Shown: positions 50,705 through 59,465, numbered from the stretch's first letter. The stretch is DNA of 64,000 nucleotides from Reyranella humidisoli (GCF_019039055.1 NZ_JAHOPB010000001.1:3735987-3799986), one strand, 5' to 3'. Notes: generated by a model from the letters alone, not told the origin. Made by a program: numbers and translations.

Positions 50705-51367
50705 ATGTCGAAGAAGCCCCGCGTCGTCCTCCTGCATGGGACGCCCGTCGCCGTGGAACCCATTCAGCGCGCGTTCGCCACGCGTTGGCCCGAGGCCGAG
50801 ATCGTTGACCTGCTCGACGCCTCACTGTCGATCGATCGCGCCAAGGATCATGACCTGACGCCGCGCATGTTCGAGCGCTTCGTCGAGCTCGGCGACTACG
50901 CGCATCGCATCGGCGCCGAGGCGATCCTCGTCACCTGTTCGGCGTTCGGGCCGGCGATCGAGCGCATGGCAAAGGAACTGCCGGTGCCCGTGCTGAAGCC
51001 CAACGAGGCGATGTTCCGGGAGGCGATCGGCCGGGGGCGGCGGATCGGGATGCTCGCGACCTTCGCGCCGTCGGTGCTGACCATGACGGAGGAGTTCGAG
51101 CAGTTCGTCGGTGAGGCCGGTGCCCAGGCGACGCTCGAGACGATCGTCGTCGAGGGCGCCATGGATGCGTTGCGCAAGGGCGACGCCGACCGGCACAACG
51201 CGCTGATCGCCGCGCGGGCGCCCGAACTCGCGCACTGCGATGCCATCATGCTCGCGCACTTCTCGACGTCGCGGGCGCTGGCGGCCGTCACCGAAGTGGT
51301 CAAGACACCGGTCCTCACGGCGCCCGATGCCGCGGTCGACCGCATCCGGGCCGCCATCGCGGGCTGA
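50705..51367 (+). CDS. Asp/Glu racemase-superfamily protein with one active-site cysteine
   Basis: A 220-residue protein of the Asp/Glu/hydantoin racemase superfamily. The first catalytic cysteine is clear in EAILVTCSAFGPAIE, and the VPVLKPNEAMFREA and RIGMLATFAPSVLTM stretches fit the fold. At the second cysteine position the sequence reads IMLAHFSTSRALA, with His where family members usually have Cys. True racemases need two cysteines. This may instead be a decarboxylase, isomerase or hydrolase. The partner gene just upstream encodes a ModA-like binding protein. Confidence 0.8.
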   Translation: MSKKPRVVLLHGTPVAVEPIQRAFATRWPEAEIVDLLDASLSIDRAKDHDLTPRMFERFVELGDYAHRIGAEAILVTCSAFGPAIERMAKELPVPVLKPNEAMFREAIGRGRRIGMLATFAPSVLTMTEEFEQFVGEAGAQATLETIVVEGAMDALRKGDADRHNALIAARAPELAHCDAIMLAHFSTSRALAAVTEVVKTPVLTAPDAAVDRIRAAIAG

Positions 51368-51438
51368 CGCCGGGCATCGTTCGGACAGCGCCCGGACTGC
51401 GGCCGGCGAAACCGGTCGCTAACGTCTGGCCGGCCGCC

Positions 51439-52419
51439 TCAGTCCTGCGGCTCTATCTTCGCCTCCTGCACGACCTGCCGCCATTTCTCGCTGTCGGCGC
51501 GCACGAAAGCGGCGAAGTCGGCGGGGCTGTTTCCGGTGAAGATTTCCAGTCCCTGTTCGAGCAGCTTGGCCTGCGCTGCCGGAATGACGGCCCGCACCGC
51601 GCCGTTGAGGCGCTCCACGATCGGCGCCGGAGTCTGGGCCGGGCCGAACAGGCCGACCCAGCCGCCGGCATCCATGCCGCGTAATTCGGGCAGGCCCGAT
51701 TCGGCCAAGGTCGGCATGTCGGGCAGGGTGGGCGAGCGCTTGAGGGTCGAGACGGCGATGCCCTTCGCCTGTCCCGCCTTGATGCGGGCCAGCGCGCCGG
51801 GGGCGCCATCGAACAGGAACTGGATGCGCCCCGCGGCGAGATCGAGTTGCGCCGGGCCGCTGCCGCGATAGGGGACATGCACCATGTCGAGGCCGAGGCG
51901 CAGCCGCAGCATCTCCATGATCAGGTGGTTGAGATTGCCCTGGCCGAACGAGCCGTAGCTCGTCTTGCCGGGATTGGCCTTCACGTAGGCCACGAACTCG
52001 GCGGTGGTGCTGACCGGCACGTCGGACGCGGCGAGCAGGACGAGGGCGCCGCGCGCCACGCCGGCGATCGGCGTGAAGTCGCGCTCGACGACGTAAGGCA
52101 CGTTCTTCGTCACCCACGGGCCGCTGGCGATCGGCGAGTTGGATGTGAGCAGGAGCGTGTAGCCGTTGGGCGTGGCCCGGGCGACGCTGGCGCTGCCCAT
52201 GATGCCCGAGGCGCCGGCGCGGTTGTCGATGATCAGGCGCTGCCCGATCTCGGTCGACAGCGGTTCGAGCAGGATACGGCCGCTGATGTCGGCGGCGTTG
52301 CCCGGCGGATAGGGCACCACGAGGGTGACAGGACGGGCCGGCCAGGCCTCCTGCGCGGTCGCGGGGAAGGCAAGAAGGCTAGCCGCCGAGAAGGCGAAGG
52401 TCCGTCGTCCGATGTTCAT
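51439..52419 (-). CDS. TctC/Bug-family periplasmic solute-binding protein (second)
   Basis: A 326-residue TctC receptor. Signal peptide NIGRRTFAFSAASLLAFPATA, mature start EAWPARPVTLVVPYPPGN, IIDNRAGASGIMGSASVA, and the ligand loop VPYRGSGPAQLDLAAG. Like the 1.7 kb copy it has no TctAB genes beside it. It is monocistronic as far as seen, since the upstream gap (52420-52632) carries hairpins and no gene. The ligand is presumably a carboxylate and remains unknown. Confidence 0.9.
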   Translation of the reverse strand: MNIGRRTFAFSAASLLAFPATAQEAWPARPVTLVVPYPPGNAADISGRILLEPLSTEIGQRLIIDNRAGASGIMGSASVARATPNGYTLLLTSNSPIASGPWVTKNVPYVVERDFTPIAGVARGALVLLAASDVPVSTTAEFVAYVKANPGKTSYGSFGQGNLNHLIMEMLRLRLGLDMVHVPYRGSGPAQLDLAAGRIQFLFDGAPGALARIKAGQAKGIAVSTLKRSPTLPDMPTLAESGLPELRGMDAGGWVGLFGPAQTPAPIVERLNGAVRAVIPAAQAKLLEQGLEIFTGNSPADFAAFVRADSEKWRQVVQEAKIEPQD

Positions 52420-52582
52420 GAAAGCTCCCTGTCGGCCGGGACGCTATCAGCCGATCCGGCAGGGAAGAAGAAGCCGCAGCCGCAAAGCGGACGGGATCGA
52501 CGGCTTTCCCCTTCACAGGGGGGAACTGCCCCGTTTCACGCGGCGATGAGCTCAGAGTGGGCGCTCCATCTTCGGCGCTCCC

Positions 52583-52632
52583 GGACATCGCTTCACGATG
52601 TCCTGACGCTCAGCAGCCGAGCTTCGCTCGGC
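52583..52632. repeat. Hairpin cluster behind the ErpA-type gene
   Basis: The 213-base gap between two minus-strand genes holds GGACATCG-CTTCA-CGATGTCC (52583-52603, 8-bp perfect stem) and GCCGAGC-TTC-GCTCGGC (52616-52632, 7-bp perfect stem, touching the ErpA stop). Neither has a T-run on the minus strand. They may stabilise or end the erpA-like message. Nothing else is recognisable in the gap. Confidence 0.5.
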
Positions 52633-52971
52633 TTAGACGCTGAACGAGTTTCCGCAGCCGCAGGAAGAGGTGGCGTTCGGGTTCTTCACCTGGAACGCGG
52701 CGCCGACCATTTCCTCGACATAGTCGAGCTGGCTGCCCTTCAGGAACTCCAGCGAGGTGGCGTCGACCAGGACGGCGGCGCCGTCGCGTTCGATGACGAG
52801 GTCGTCCTCGTTACGCCCTTCCTCGAATGAGAAATTGTACTGGAAGCCCGAGCAGCCGCCGCCCAGGACCGCCACCCGCATCATCACGGGCTTGGGCTCC
52901 CGGGACGCCAGGAAGGCGATCCGCTTGGCCGCGCTGGAGGAGACGGAGAAGGTCGTTGCTTCGGTGGTCAT
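52633..52971 (-). CDS. erpA: A-type iron-sulfur carrier (ErpA/HesB family)
   Basis: A 112-residue HesB/IscA-like protein with the three conserved cysteines: Cys40 in LGGGCSGFQYNF, and Cys104 and Cys106 in SSCGCGNSFSV. Such proteins accept and pass on Fe-S clusters in the cytoplasm. The ErpA name is favoured because the protein stands alone with no isc or suf genes nearby, but IscA/SufA cannot be excluded. ATG 52971 is used; a GTG two codons upstream is the alternative. Confidence 0.85.
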   Translation of the reverse strand: MTTEATTFSVSSSAAKRIAFLASREPKPVMMRVAVLGGGCSGFQYNFSFEEGRNEDDLVIERDGAAVLVDATSLEFLKGSQLDYVEEMVGAAFQVKNPNATSSCGCGNSFSV

Positions 52972-53020
52972 GACCACAAGATGTGGTTGGCGAAGCGATT
53001 CGTCAATCCCGACAAGAACC

Positions 53021-53917
53021 CTAGGGAATTAGGGATTTCTTCCGTTCCCGGGCCCGGACCCGCTCGCGGTGGAGGATGTAGAGGCCCGATCCCATGACCA
53101 GCGGCAGGCCGTACCACACCGTCCAGGAGGGCTCTTCCTTGAACCAGAGATATCCGAAGGCCACGGCCAGGACGATCGACACATAGTCAAAGGGCGCGAG
53201 AACGGCCGCGGGGGCCAGTCGCCAGGCCCTCGTGATCAGGATTTGGGCGAAGCCGCCCAGCAGGCCGAGCGTCAGCAGCCAGACCCAGTCCATCGCCGGC
53301 GGCCAGATCCAGTCGGGAATGGCGCAGGCCAGCGAGATCGCGGTGCCCACGATCGCGAACCAGAACAGCGTCACCACGTCGGGATCGTGCCGGCTGAGCA
53401 GGCGGACCATCACGGTCGAGAGCGAGTAGCAGAAGGTCGCCGCCAGGATGATGAGCGAGACGGCGTGGAACTCGATGCCCCAGGGATCGAGCATGATCAG
53501 CACGCCGGCGAAGCCGACGCCGACGGCGGTCCAGCGCCGCCAGCCAACCGGTTCCCCCAGGATCAGCACCGACAGGGCGACCATGAAGAGCGGGGCGGAA
53601 AAGGAGATGGCGTAGGCGTCGACCAGCGGCATGCGCGGAAAGGCATAGAAGAAGCCGAACATGCTGCCGAAGCCGATGGCCACGCGCAGCGCCTGCAGTC
53701 CGGGCCGGTTGCTGCGCAGCACCTTGAGGCCGCCGGCGTGCCAGATCAGGACCGCGACCGGCAGCAGGGCGACGCCGCTGCGGAAGACCATGAGCTGGAA
53801 GGAGCCATAGGTGCCGCCCAGCCCCTTCACCATCGCGTCCATCGTGCAGAACAGCACGAGGGCGCTCAGCTTGAAGTAGATGCCGTGAAGGGCGGTCTGG
53901 CGAGGGGCGTCCGACAA
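53021..53917 (-). CDS. EamA-type DMT-superfamily transporter
   Basis: A 298-residue inner-membrane protein with ten hydrophobic helices arranged as two EamA repeats (first from IYFKLSALVLFCTMDAMVKG, second from AVSLIILAATFCYSLSTVMV). RhaT/YdcZ-like members export or import amino acids, drugs or metabolites. The TTG at 53917 is the likely start: a stop codon lies three codons upstream, and the next in-frame ATG would lose part of helix 1. Divergent from the CHASE2 cyclase. Substrate unknown. Confidence 0.85.
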   Translation of the reverse strand: MSDAPRQTALHGIYFKLSALVLFCTMDAMVKGLGGTYGSFQLMVFRSGVALLPVAVLIWHAGGLKVLRSNRPGLQALRVAIGFGSMFGFFYAFPRMPLVDAYAISFSAPLFMVALSVLILGEPVGWRRWTAVGVGFAGVLIMLDPWGIEFHAVSLIILAATFCYSLSTVMVRLLSRHDPDVVTLFWFAIVGTAISLACAIPDWIWPPAMDWVWLLTLGLLGGFAQILITRAWRLAPAAVLAPFDYVSIVLAVAFGYLWFKEEPSWTVWYGLPLVMGSGLYILHRERVRARERKKSLIP

Positions 53918-53987
53918 GCTGCGCTATTTGGCTTGGCCGTCATCCTCTGTAAAGTGAGTTCGTGGGAGAGCAGGGGGCGACAGGCAC

Positions 53988-56231
53988 ATGAGCTGGTTGA
54001 TGCGCGGCATCAACGCACCGCGCGCGCCGGTCTTTGTCGCGCTGCTGGTGTTGCTTGGCGCGCTGGCGCTGCGCATTGCCGATCCGGCCGCGGTCACCCG
54101 TCTGCGCGACTTCGCCTTCGACAGCTACCAGCGGATCCAGCCGCGGACCTATAATCCCGAGACTCCGGTGCGCATCGTCGACATCGACGAGGCGTCGCTT
54201 CAGGAATTCGGACAGTGGCCGTGGCCGCGCACCATCGTCGCGCGCCTGGTCGACAAGCTCACCGAGAAGGGTGCCGTCGTGGTGGCCTTCGACGCGGTGT
54301 TCGCCGAGCCGGACCGCTCGTCGATCAGTCGCATGGTGCGCGACCTGGTGGCCTTCACCGATCCCGAGACCGTGCAGAAGCTGGCCGCCGCCGTGCAGGA
54401 CAACGACAAGGTGCTGGCCGATGCCATGGCCCAGTCGCGCGTCGTCGCGGGCTTCGGCTTCGACGTGAAGGGCACTGGCAAGCCGCCGCGCACCTTCCAC
54501 GGCGTCGCCTTCGCCGGTGACCAGCCCAGCCAGTTCCTGCCGCAGCAGGGTGGCACCGTGAAATCCATCGACATCCTGGAGGCAGCGGCCAAGGGCAACG
54601 GCAGCGTCAACACCGACGTCGACAGCATCGTTATCCGTCGCGTGCCGATGATGTTCCGGGTGGCGGGATACGATGGCCTGTTTCCCGCACTGTCGATCGA
54701 GGCGTTGCGCGTCGCGCAGGAGGCCTCGACCTATCTGATCAAGTCCTCGGGCGCCAGCGGGGAGATGTCGTTCGGCGAGAAGACCGGCATCGTCGCGATC
54801 AGGACCGGCAATCTCGAAGTGCCGACCGACGCACGCGGCCGCCTCATTGTCTACGACACCGGCCACAAGGAGGAGCGGTTCATTTCCGCCCGCGCCATAC
54901 TGAACGACGAGGTGCCGGCGGAAAAGATCGAAGGCAACGTCTTCTTCGTGGGCACCAGCGCCATCGGTCTGAAAGATCTGCGCAACACCCCGGTCCAGGA
55001 CGCTGTGCCCGGCGTCGAGCTGCATGCCCAGCTCGCCGAGCAGATGCTGGAGCAGAAGTTCCTGGCCCGGCCGGACTATGCCGACGGCGCGGAGTTCCTC
55101 TACCTCGCGATCATCGGCCTGCTGCTGGTCGTGCTGCTGCCGCGCCTGTCGGCCGGCAAGATGGCGGTCGTGGCGACGATCTTCATCGGCATTGGCCTCG
55201 CCGTGCCGTGGATCGCCTACTCGAACTATCAGCTGCTGTTCGACCCGATCTATCCGCCGGTCACCTTCGCGGCCATCTATGTCGGCGGCACGGCGCTGGC
55301 CTTCATGCGCACGGAGCGGGAGCGGGCGGAGATCCGTGGCGCCTTCGGCATGTACCTGTCGCCGGACCTTGTCGAGCAGCTCGCGCGCAATCCGAGTCTG
55401 CTGCAGCTCGGCGGCGAGCAGCGCGAGATCACGGTGATGTTCACCGACGTGCGCGGCTTCACCACGATCTCCGAGCAGTTCGATCCGCAAGGGCTGACGC
55501 GGTTCATGAATCGCTTCCTGACGCCGATGACGGACCTGATCCTGGGTCTCAAGGGCACCATCGACAAATACATGGGCGACGCCATCATGGCGTTCTGGAA
55601 TGCGCCGCTGCCGGTCGAGCGCCATGCCGCGCGGGCCTGCGACGCGGCGCTGGCGATGCAGGCCCGCCTCGCGGAGCTGAATGAGGAGTGGAAGGCCGAG
55701 GCGATAGCCGAGGGGCGCAAGCACATCCCGGTCAATATCGGGGTCGGTCTCAACACCGGCCCCGCCTCGGTGGGCAATTTCGGCTCGACGCAGCGCTTCA
55801 CCTATTCCTGCCTGGGCGACGACGTGAACCTCGCGTCGCGCCTCGAAGGCCAGTGCAAAACCTACGGCGTCGGCATCATCATCGGCCGCAAGACGCGTGA
55901 GGCGGTCGAGGACTATGCGACGGCGGAGATCGACCTCATCACCGTGAAGGGGAAGACCGAGCCCGAGCGGGTGTTCGCGCTGCTGGGCGATCCCGCCGTC
56001 GCGCAGACGGACGCCTTTCGCGCACTCCAGGCTTGCCAAGACGAATTCCTCAGGCTCTATCGCACCGGCGGCTTCGCCGAGGCGCTTGAGATGATCGGAA
56101 CCTGCCAGGCCGCCGCTGAGACGGCGGGCTGGCGCCAGACCTACTACGAGATGATGCGCGGACGACTCGACGCCCTGATCGACGATTCGCCGGTGGACTG
56201 GAAGGGAGTCTATGTCGCCAAGGACAAGTGA
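53988..56231 (+). CDS. CHASE2-domain membrane adenylate cyclase
   Basis: A 747-residue receptor-type class III cyclase. One N-terminal helix (about 13-32) and a periplasmic CHASE2 sensor domain (about 35-360, VRIVDIDEASLQEFG, VVVAFDAVFAEPDRS) are followed by three helices (about 365-440). A cytoplasmic cyclase domain has the metal aspartates in VMFTDVRGFT (about 485) and KYMGDAIMAF (about 530). The base-selecting Lys (TIDKYMGD) and Asp (LGDDVNLASRLE) indicate ATP. It should make cAMP on an unknown external cue. Its 3' end overlaps the next gene by 20 bases. Confidence 0.92.
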   Translation: MSWLMRGINAPRAPVFVALLVLLGALALRIADPAAVTRLRDFAFDSYQRIQPRTYNPETPVRIVDIDEASLQEFGQWPWPRTIVARLVDKLTEKGAVVVAFDAVFAEPDRSSISRMVRDLVAFTDPETVQKLAAAVQDNDKVLADAMAQSRVVAGFGFDVKGTGKPPRTFHGVAFAGDQPSQFLPQQGGTVKSIDILEAAAKGNGSVNTDVDSIVIRRVPMMFRVAGYDGLFPALSIEALRVAQEASTYLIKSSGASGEMSFGEKTGIVAIRTGNLEVPTDARGRLIVYDTGHKEERFISARAILNDEVPAEKIEGNVFFVGTSAIGLKDLRNTPVQDAVPGVELHAQLAEQMLEQKFLARPDYADGAEFLYLAIIGLLLVVLLPRLSAGKMAVVATIFIGIGLAVPWIAYSNYQLLFDPIYPPVTFAAIYVGGTALAFMRTERERAEIRGAFGMYLSPDLVEQLARNPSLLQLGGEQREITVMFTDVRGFTTISEQFDPQGLTRFMNRFLTPMTDLILGLKGTIDKYMGDAIMAFWNAPLPVERHAARACDAALAMQARLAELNEEWKAEAIAEGRKHIPVNIGVGLNTGPASVGNFGSTQRFTYSCLGDDVNLASRLEGQCKTYGVGIIIGRKTREAVEDYATAEIDLITVKGKTEPERVFALLGDPAVAQTDAFRALQACQDEFLRLYRTGGFAEALEMIGTCQAAAETAGWRQTYYEMMRGRLDALIDDSPVDWKGVYVAKDK

Positions 56232-57132
56232 GCAGGATCGTCGCCTCGCCGCGATCGAAGACCTGGTGTGCCGCGATCTCGGCCGCAAGACGCAGGAACT
56301 AATCGACGCCAATCGCGGCGGGCTGGCGGCGGCCGCACGGTCGCTGGCCACGGCCACGCGGGTGGGACTGATCACCGGGTTCTTCGTGCCGCGCGGCGAC
56401 GTGGCGGCGGCGGAGACCGACGGTCCGGTGGGAACAGCCCTGCTGGCGGCCGCGCTGGTGGCCTGCGGCGTGCCCGCGCGCATCGCCGTCGACACGCCCA
56501 GCGTCGAGGCGGTGCGGGCCGCGGTCCGCGCTACGGGCGAGCCCGTGCTGGTCGACGAGATCCCGCTTAATGACGGCAGTGCGATCGACGAGACGGCGCG
56601 GCGCTGGCGGGAAGAGAACCTTACTCACGTCGTCGCCATCGAGCGCTGCGGCCCGAGCGCCGACGGCCGGCCGCGCAACATGCGCGGGGTCGACGTGTCG
56701 CCGTGGACGGCGCCGCTCGACACGCTGTTCGAGGGCGGCGACTGGGCCAAGCTCGCAGTCGGCGACGGTGGCAACGAGATCGGCATGGGCAAGCTGCCGG
56801 CGGGCCTGATCGCGCGACACGTGCCCAACGGCGCGGAGATCGCCAGCGTCACCTCGTGCGATCACCTCGTCGTCGCCGGCGTATCGAACTGGGGCGCCTA
56901 CGGGCTGATGGCGGCGCTTGCGGTGCTGCGCCCGGACTGGCAGCCGGTCATTGCGAAATTCCTGACGGCGGAACGCGACCTCGCCGTCACGCAGGCGACC
57001 GTCGACGATGCGGGTGCGGTCGACGGCGTGACCGCGCTGCGCGAGGCCACGGTCGACGGCTTCGGTCCCGAAATCCACGGACCTCTGGTGGATAAGCTTG
57101 GTCGCATTGCACGGGGGGAAGGCGCGGACTAG
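56212..57132 (+). CDS. DUF4392/D-glutamate cyclase-like protein
   Basis: A 306-residue protein matching the D-glutamate cyclase C-terminal-like (DUF4392) family. Marks are GLITGFFVPRGDVAAAETDG near 52-71, VAIERCGPSADGRPRNMRG, and the motif VGDGGNEIGMGKL. The mammalian relative converts D-glutamate to 5-oxo-D-proline; bacterial members are little studied. The start lies inside the cyclase gene (20-base overlap), so expression is tied to a cAMP-producing receptor. An acyl-CoA dehydrogenase gene follows after 10 bases. Confidence 0.82.
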   Translation: MSPRTSEQDRRLAAIEDLVCRDLGRKTQELIDANRGGLAAAARSLATATRVGLITGFFVPRGDVAAAETDGPVGTALLAAALVACGVPARIAVDTPSVEAVRAAVRATGEPVLVDEIPLNDGSAIDETARRWREENLTHVVAIERCGPSADGRPRNMRGVDVSPWTAPLDTLFEGGDWAKLAVGDGGNEIGMGKLPAGLIARHVPNGAEIASVTSCDHLVVAGVSNWGAYGLMAALAVLRPDWQPVIAKFLTAERDLAVTQATVDDAGAVDGVTALREATVDGFGPEIHGPLVDKLGRIARGEGAD

Positions 57133-57142
57133 CTTGCGCGCC

Positions 57143-58309
57143 ATGGAAAATCCCTACGCTCCGACGCATCCCGAGATCCGCGACGCGGTTCGCCAACTCT
57201 GCCTGAAGTTCGACGGCGCCTACTGGCGCGAACTCGACCGCGAGCGCGGCTATCCGACCGCCTTCGTGAAGGCGTTGACCGAGGCGGGCTGGCTGTCGAT
57301 CCTGATCCCTGAGGAATATGGTGGGTCGGGTCTCGGCATCTCGGCGGCGAGTGCGGTGCTGGAGGAGATCCACAAGGCTGGCTGCAACGCCGCCGCCTGC
57401 CACGCCCAGATGTACATCATGGGCACGGTGCTGCGGCACGGCAGCAAGGAGCAGAAGGAACGCTACCTTCCCAAGATCGCCACCGGCGAACTGCGCCTGC
57501 AGGCCTTCGGCGTCACCGAGCCGTCGAGCGGCACCGATACGCTCAGCCTGCGCACCACGGCGGTGAAGAAGGACAACAGCACCTACGTCGTGAACGGCCA
57601 GAAAGTGTGGACCAGCCGCGCCGAGCATTCCGACCTGATGCTGCTGCTCGCCCGCACCACGCCGCGCGACCAAACCAAGAAGAAGACGGAAGGCCTGTCG
57701 GTGTTCCTCGTCGACATGCGCTCGGCACTGGGCAAGGGCCTCACCATCCGCCCGATCCGCACGATGATGAACCACAACAGCACCGAAGTGTTCTTCGACA
57801 ATATGGAAGTGTCGGCCGAGAACCTGATCGGCGAGGAGGGGCAGGGCTTCCGCTACATCCTCTCCGGCATGAATGCCGAGCGCGTACTGATCGCCTCGGA
57901 ATGCATCGGCGACGGCAAGTGGTTCATCGAGCGGGCGGTGAACTACGCCAAGGAGCGCAAGCTGTTCGGCCGCCCGATCGGCCAGAACCAGGGCGTGCAG
58001 TATCCGATCGCCCGCGCCTACACGCAGATCGAGGCGGCCGACCTGATGGTGCGCAAGGCGGCCGCCATGTACGAGGCCGGTATCAACGCTGGCGCCGAGG
58101 CCAACATGGCCAAGATGCTGGCGTCGGAAGCCTCCTGGGCCGCGGCCGAGATGTGCGTGCAGACCCATGGCGGCTTCGGCTTCGCCGAGGAATACGACGT
58201 CGAGCGCAAATTCCGCGAGGCGCGCCTCTACACCGTGGCACCGATCTCCACGAACATGATCCTGAACTTCGTCGCCGAGCACGTGCTCGGACTGCCGCGG
58301 TCGTACTAG
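57143..58309 (+). CDS. Acyl-CoA dehydrogenase, isovaleryl-CoA-dehydrogenase-like active site
   Basis: A 388-residue FAD acyl-CoA dehydrogenase (FGVTEPSSGTDTLSL and VWTSRAEHSD flavin loops, RKLFGRPIGQNQ, HGGFGFAEEYDVERKFRE). The C-terminal loop reads RLYTVAPIS, without the catalytic Glu found there in medium-chain enzymes. Instead Glu246 in SGMNAERVLIA aligns with the catalytic Glu of isovaleryl-CoA and long-chain enzymes. So it probably acts on branched or bulky acyl-CoAs. Length is normal. A REP-like repeat follows its stop. Confidence 0.9.
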   Translation: MENPYAPTHPEIRDAVRQLCLKFDGAYWRELDRERGYPTAFVKALTEAGWLSILIPEEYGGSGLGISAASAVLEEIHKAGCNAAACHAQMYIMGTVLRHGSKEQKERYLPKIATGELRLQAFGVTEPSSGTDTLSLRTTAVKKDNSTYVVNGQKVWTSRAEHSDLMLLLARTTPRDQTKKKTEGLSVFLVDMRSALGKGLTIRPIRTMMNHNSTEVFFDNMEVSAENLIGEEGQGFRYILSGMNAERVLIASECIGDGKWFIERAVNYAKERKLFGRPIGQNQGVQYPIARAYTQIEAADLMVRKAAAMYEAGINAGAEANMAKMLASEASWAAAEMCVQTHGGFGFAEEYDVERKFREARLYTVAPISTNMILNFVAEHVLGLPRSY

Positions 58310-58324
58310 GTCGCAAATGTTGCC

Positions 58325-58356
58325 GTCCTGAGATCCTTCGCGTCGCTCAGGATGAC
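58325..58356. repeat. REP-like element between convergent genes
   Basis: GTCCTGAG...CTCAGGATGAC is a shortened copy of the CATCCTGAGCG-type element seen at 36.3 and 38.6 kb, with one arm truncated. It overlaps the 3' end of the Rieske gene on the minus strand. The element's own TCATCCTGA supplies the last two codons and the TGA stop of that gene. Confidence 0.7.
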
Positions 58357-59465
58357 GAAGAGACAGCCTCGACGATCATTCTCTGGAAGTGGATGACGAG
58401 GTGTTCGCTGTTGGTCAGGAAGCGGCCCGTGTCCGGGATCCCGCCCAGGAGGCCGCGCTGAACCGAATCGGTCAGCGCGTCGTCTTCCGCCGCTACCTGC
58501 TTGTTGAAGGCGACCAGCGACTTTGCGAAGTCCTCGCTCACGCCCGGTCCGAAGAACTGCTCGGAGAAGCCGTTGGTCGCGTTCGGGCCGTTAGGCGTCC
58601 AGACGTCGATCGACAGGTTGGGGAAACCCGGATTGATGTTGATCGTCACGTTCGGCCACAGGAAGTGATATTGCGACTGTGTTACCGCGCCGGCGACGTC
58701 GTATAGCTCGATCTTGCTCTTTCCTTCGAGGGCGGCCGGCCGGACCTGGCCGCTCTGGCTCGAGAAATGGCCGTGCGTCTTCAGCGTGTAGACGTCGGGC
58801 CGCACATCGATGGCGGCGTTGAAGCCGGGATGGGCGACGGCGCAGTGATAGCATTCTAGATAATTCTCGAGCATCGTCTTCCAGTTGGCGCCCGACTGCC
58901 ATTCCTCTCGGCTGTAGTGGACGAGCGCGTCGAGATCGACGCCGCTCGCGGCGATCAGGTCGAGAACCGGGCCATAGAGCGACTTCGCGCTCGGCGCGTC
59001 GGCGTCGAGATTGACGAAGACGAACGGCCCCAGCGTCTCGGCGCGAATCGGCAGCAGCGGAAAGTCGGCGAGATTGAAGTTGGGCTCGGAGGCCGAGCGC
59101 GGCACGCGCTTCAGGCCGCCTTCCAGATCGTAGGTCCAGGCGTGGTAGCCGCATTGCAGGCTCCGGGCGTTGCCGCGGCCCTTCAGGACCTCGTGGCGGC
59201 GATGGCGGCAGACGTTCACGAAGCCGGCCAGGCCCTTCTCGTTGCGCACGACGGCAACCGGCACGCGGCCCGCATAGCCGGTGATGTAATCGCCGACCGC
59301 GTTCAACTGCGACAGCGGTCCGACATAGTTCCAGCTCTTGCGGAAGACGTGCGCGATTTCGCGTTCGGTGATGGCGGGATCGGTGTACCAGGATGCCGGC
59401 AGGGACTCCCCGCGGTCGAGGGCGGCGAGCAGGGGGCGGGAGTTATCGGCCATGTTCGTCATCAT
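58347..59465 (-). CDS. Rieske ring-hydroxylating oxygenase alpha subunit
   Basis: A 372-residue Rieske oxygenase of the choline monooxygenase/carnitine oxygenase-like type. [2Fe-2S] ligands: Cys86/His88 (NVCRHRRHE) and Cys105/His108 (LQCGYHAW). The mononuclear iron site is ENYLECYHCAVAHPGFN. It should hydroxylate or demethylate a substrate and needs a reductase not seen here. ATG 59465 makes an ATGA overlap with the ExoD stop; 59462 and 59453 are alternatives. Its last codons and stop come from a repeat element. Confidence 0.88.
   Translation of the reverse strand: MMTNMADNSRPLLAALDRGESLPASWYTDPAITEREIAHVFRKSWNYVGPLSQLNAVGDYITGYAGRVPVAVVRNEKGLAGFVNVCRHRRHEVLKGRGNARSLQCGYHAWTYDLEGGLKRVPRSASEPNFNLADFPLLPIRAETLGPFVFVNLDADAPSAKSLYGPVLDLIAASGVDLDALVHYSREEWQSGANWKTMLENYLECYHCAVAHPGFNAAIDVRPDVYTLKTHGHFSSQSGQVRPAALEGKSKIELYDVAGAVTQSQYHFLWPNVTININPGFPNLSIDVWTPNGPNATNGFSEQFFGPGVSEDFAKSLVAFNKQVAAEDDALTDSVQRGLLGGIPDTGRFLTNSEHLVIHFQRMIVEAVSSSS

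Noticed and set aside
53940..56495. 851-residue minus-strand frame
   Set aside because: Antisense shadow of the CHASE2 adenylate cyclase, which has all family motifs.
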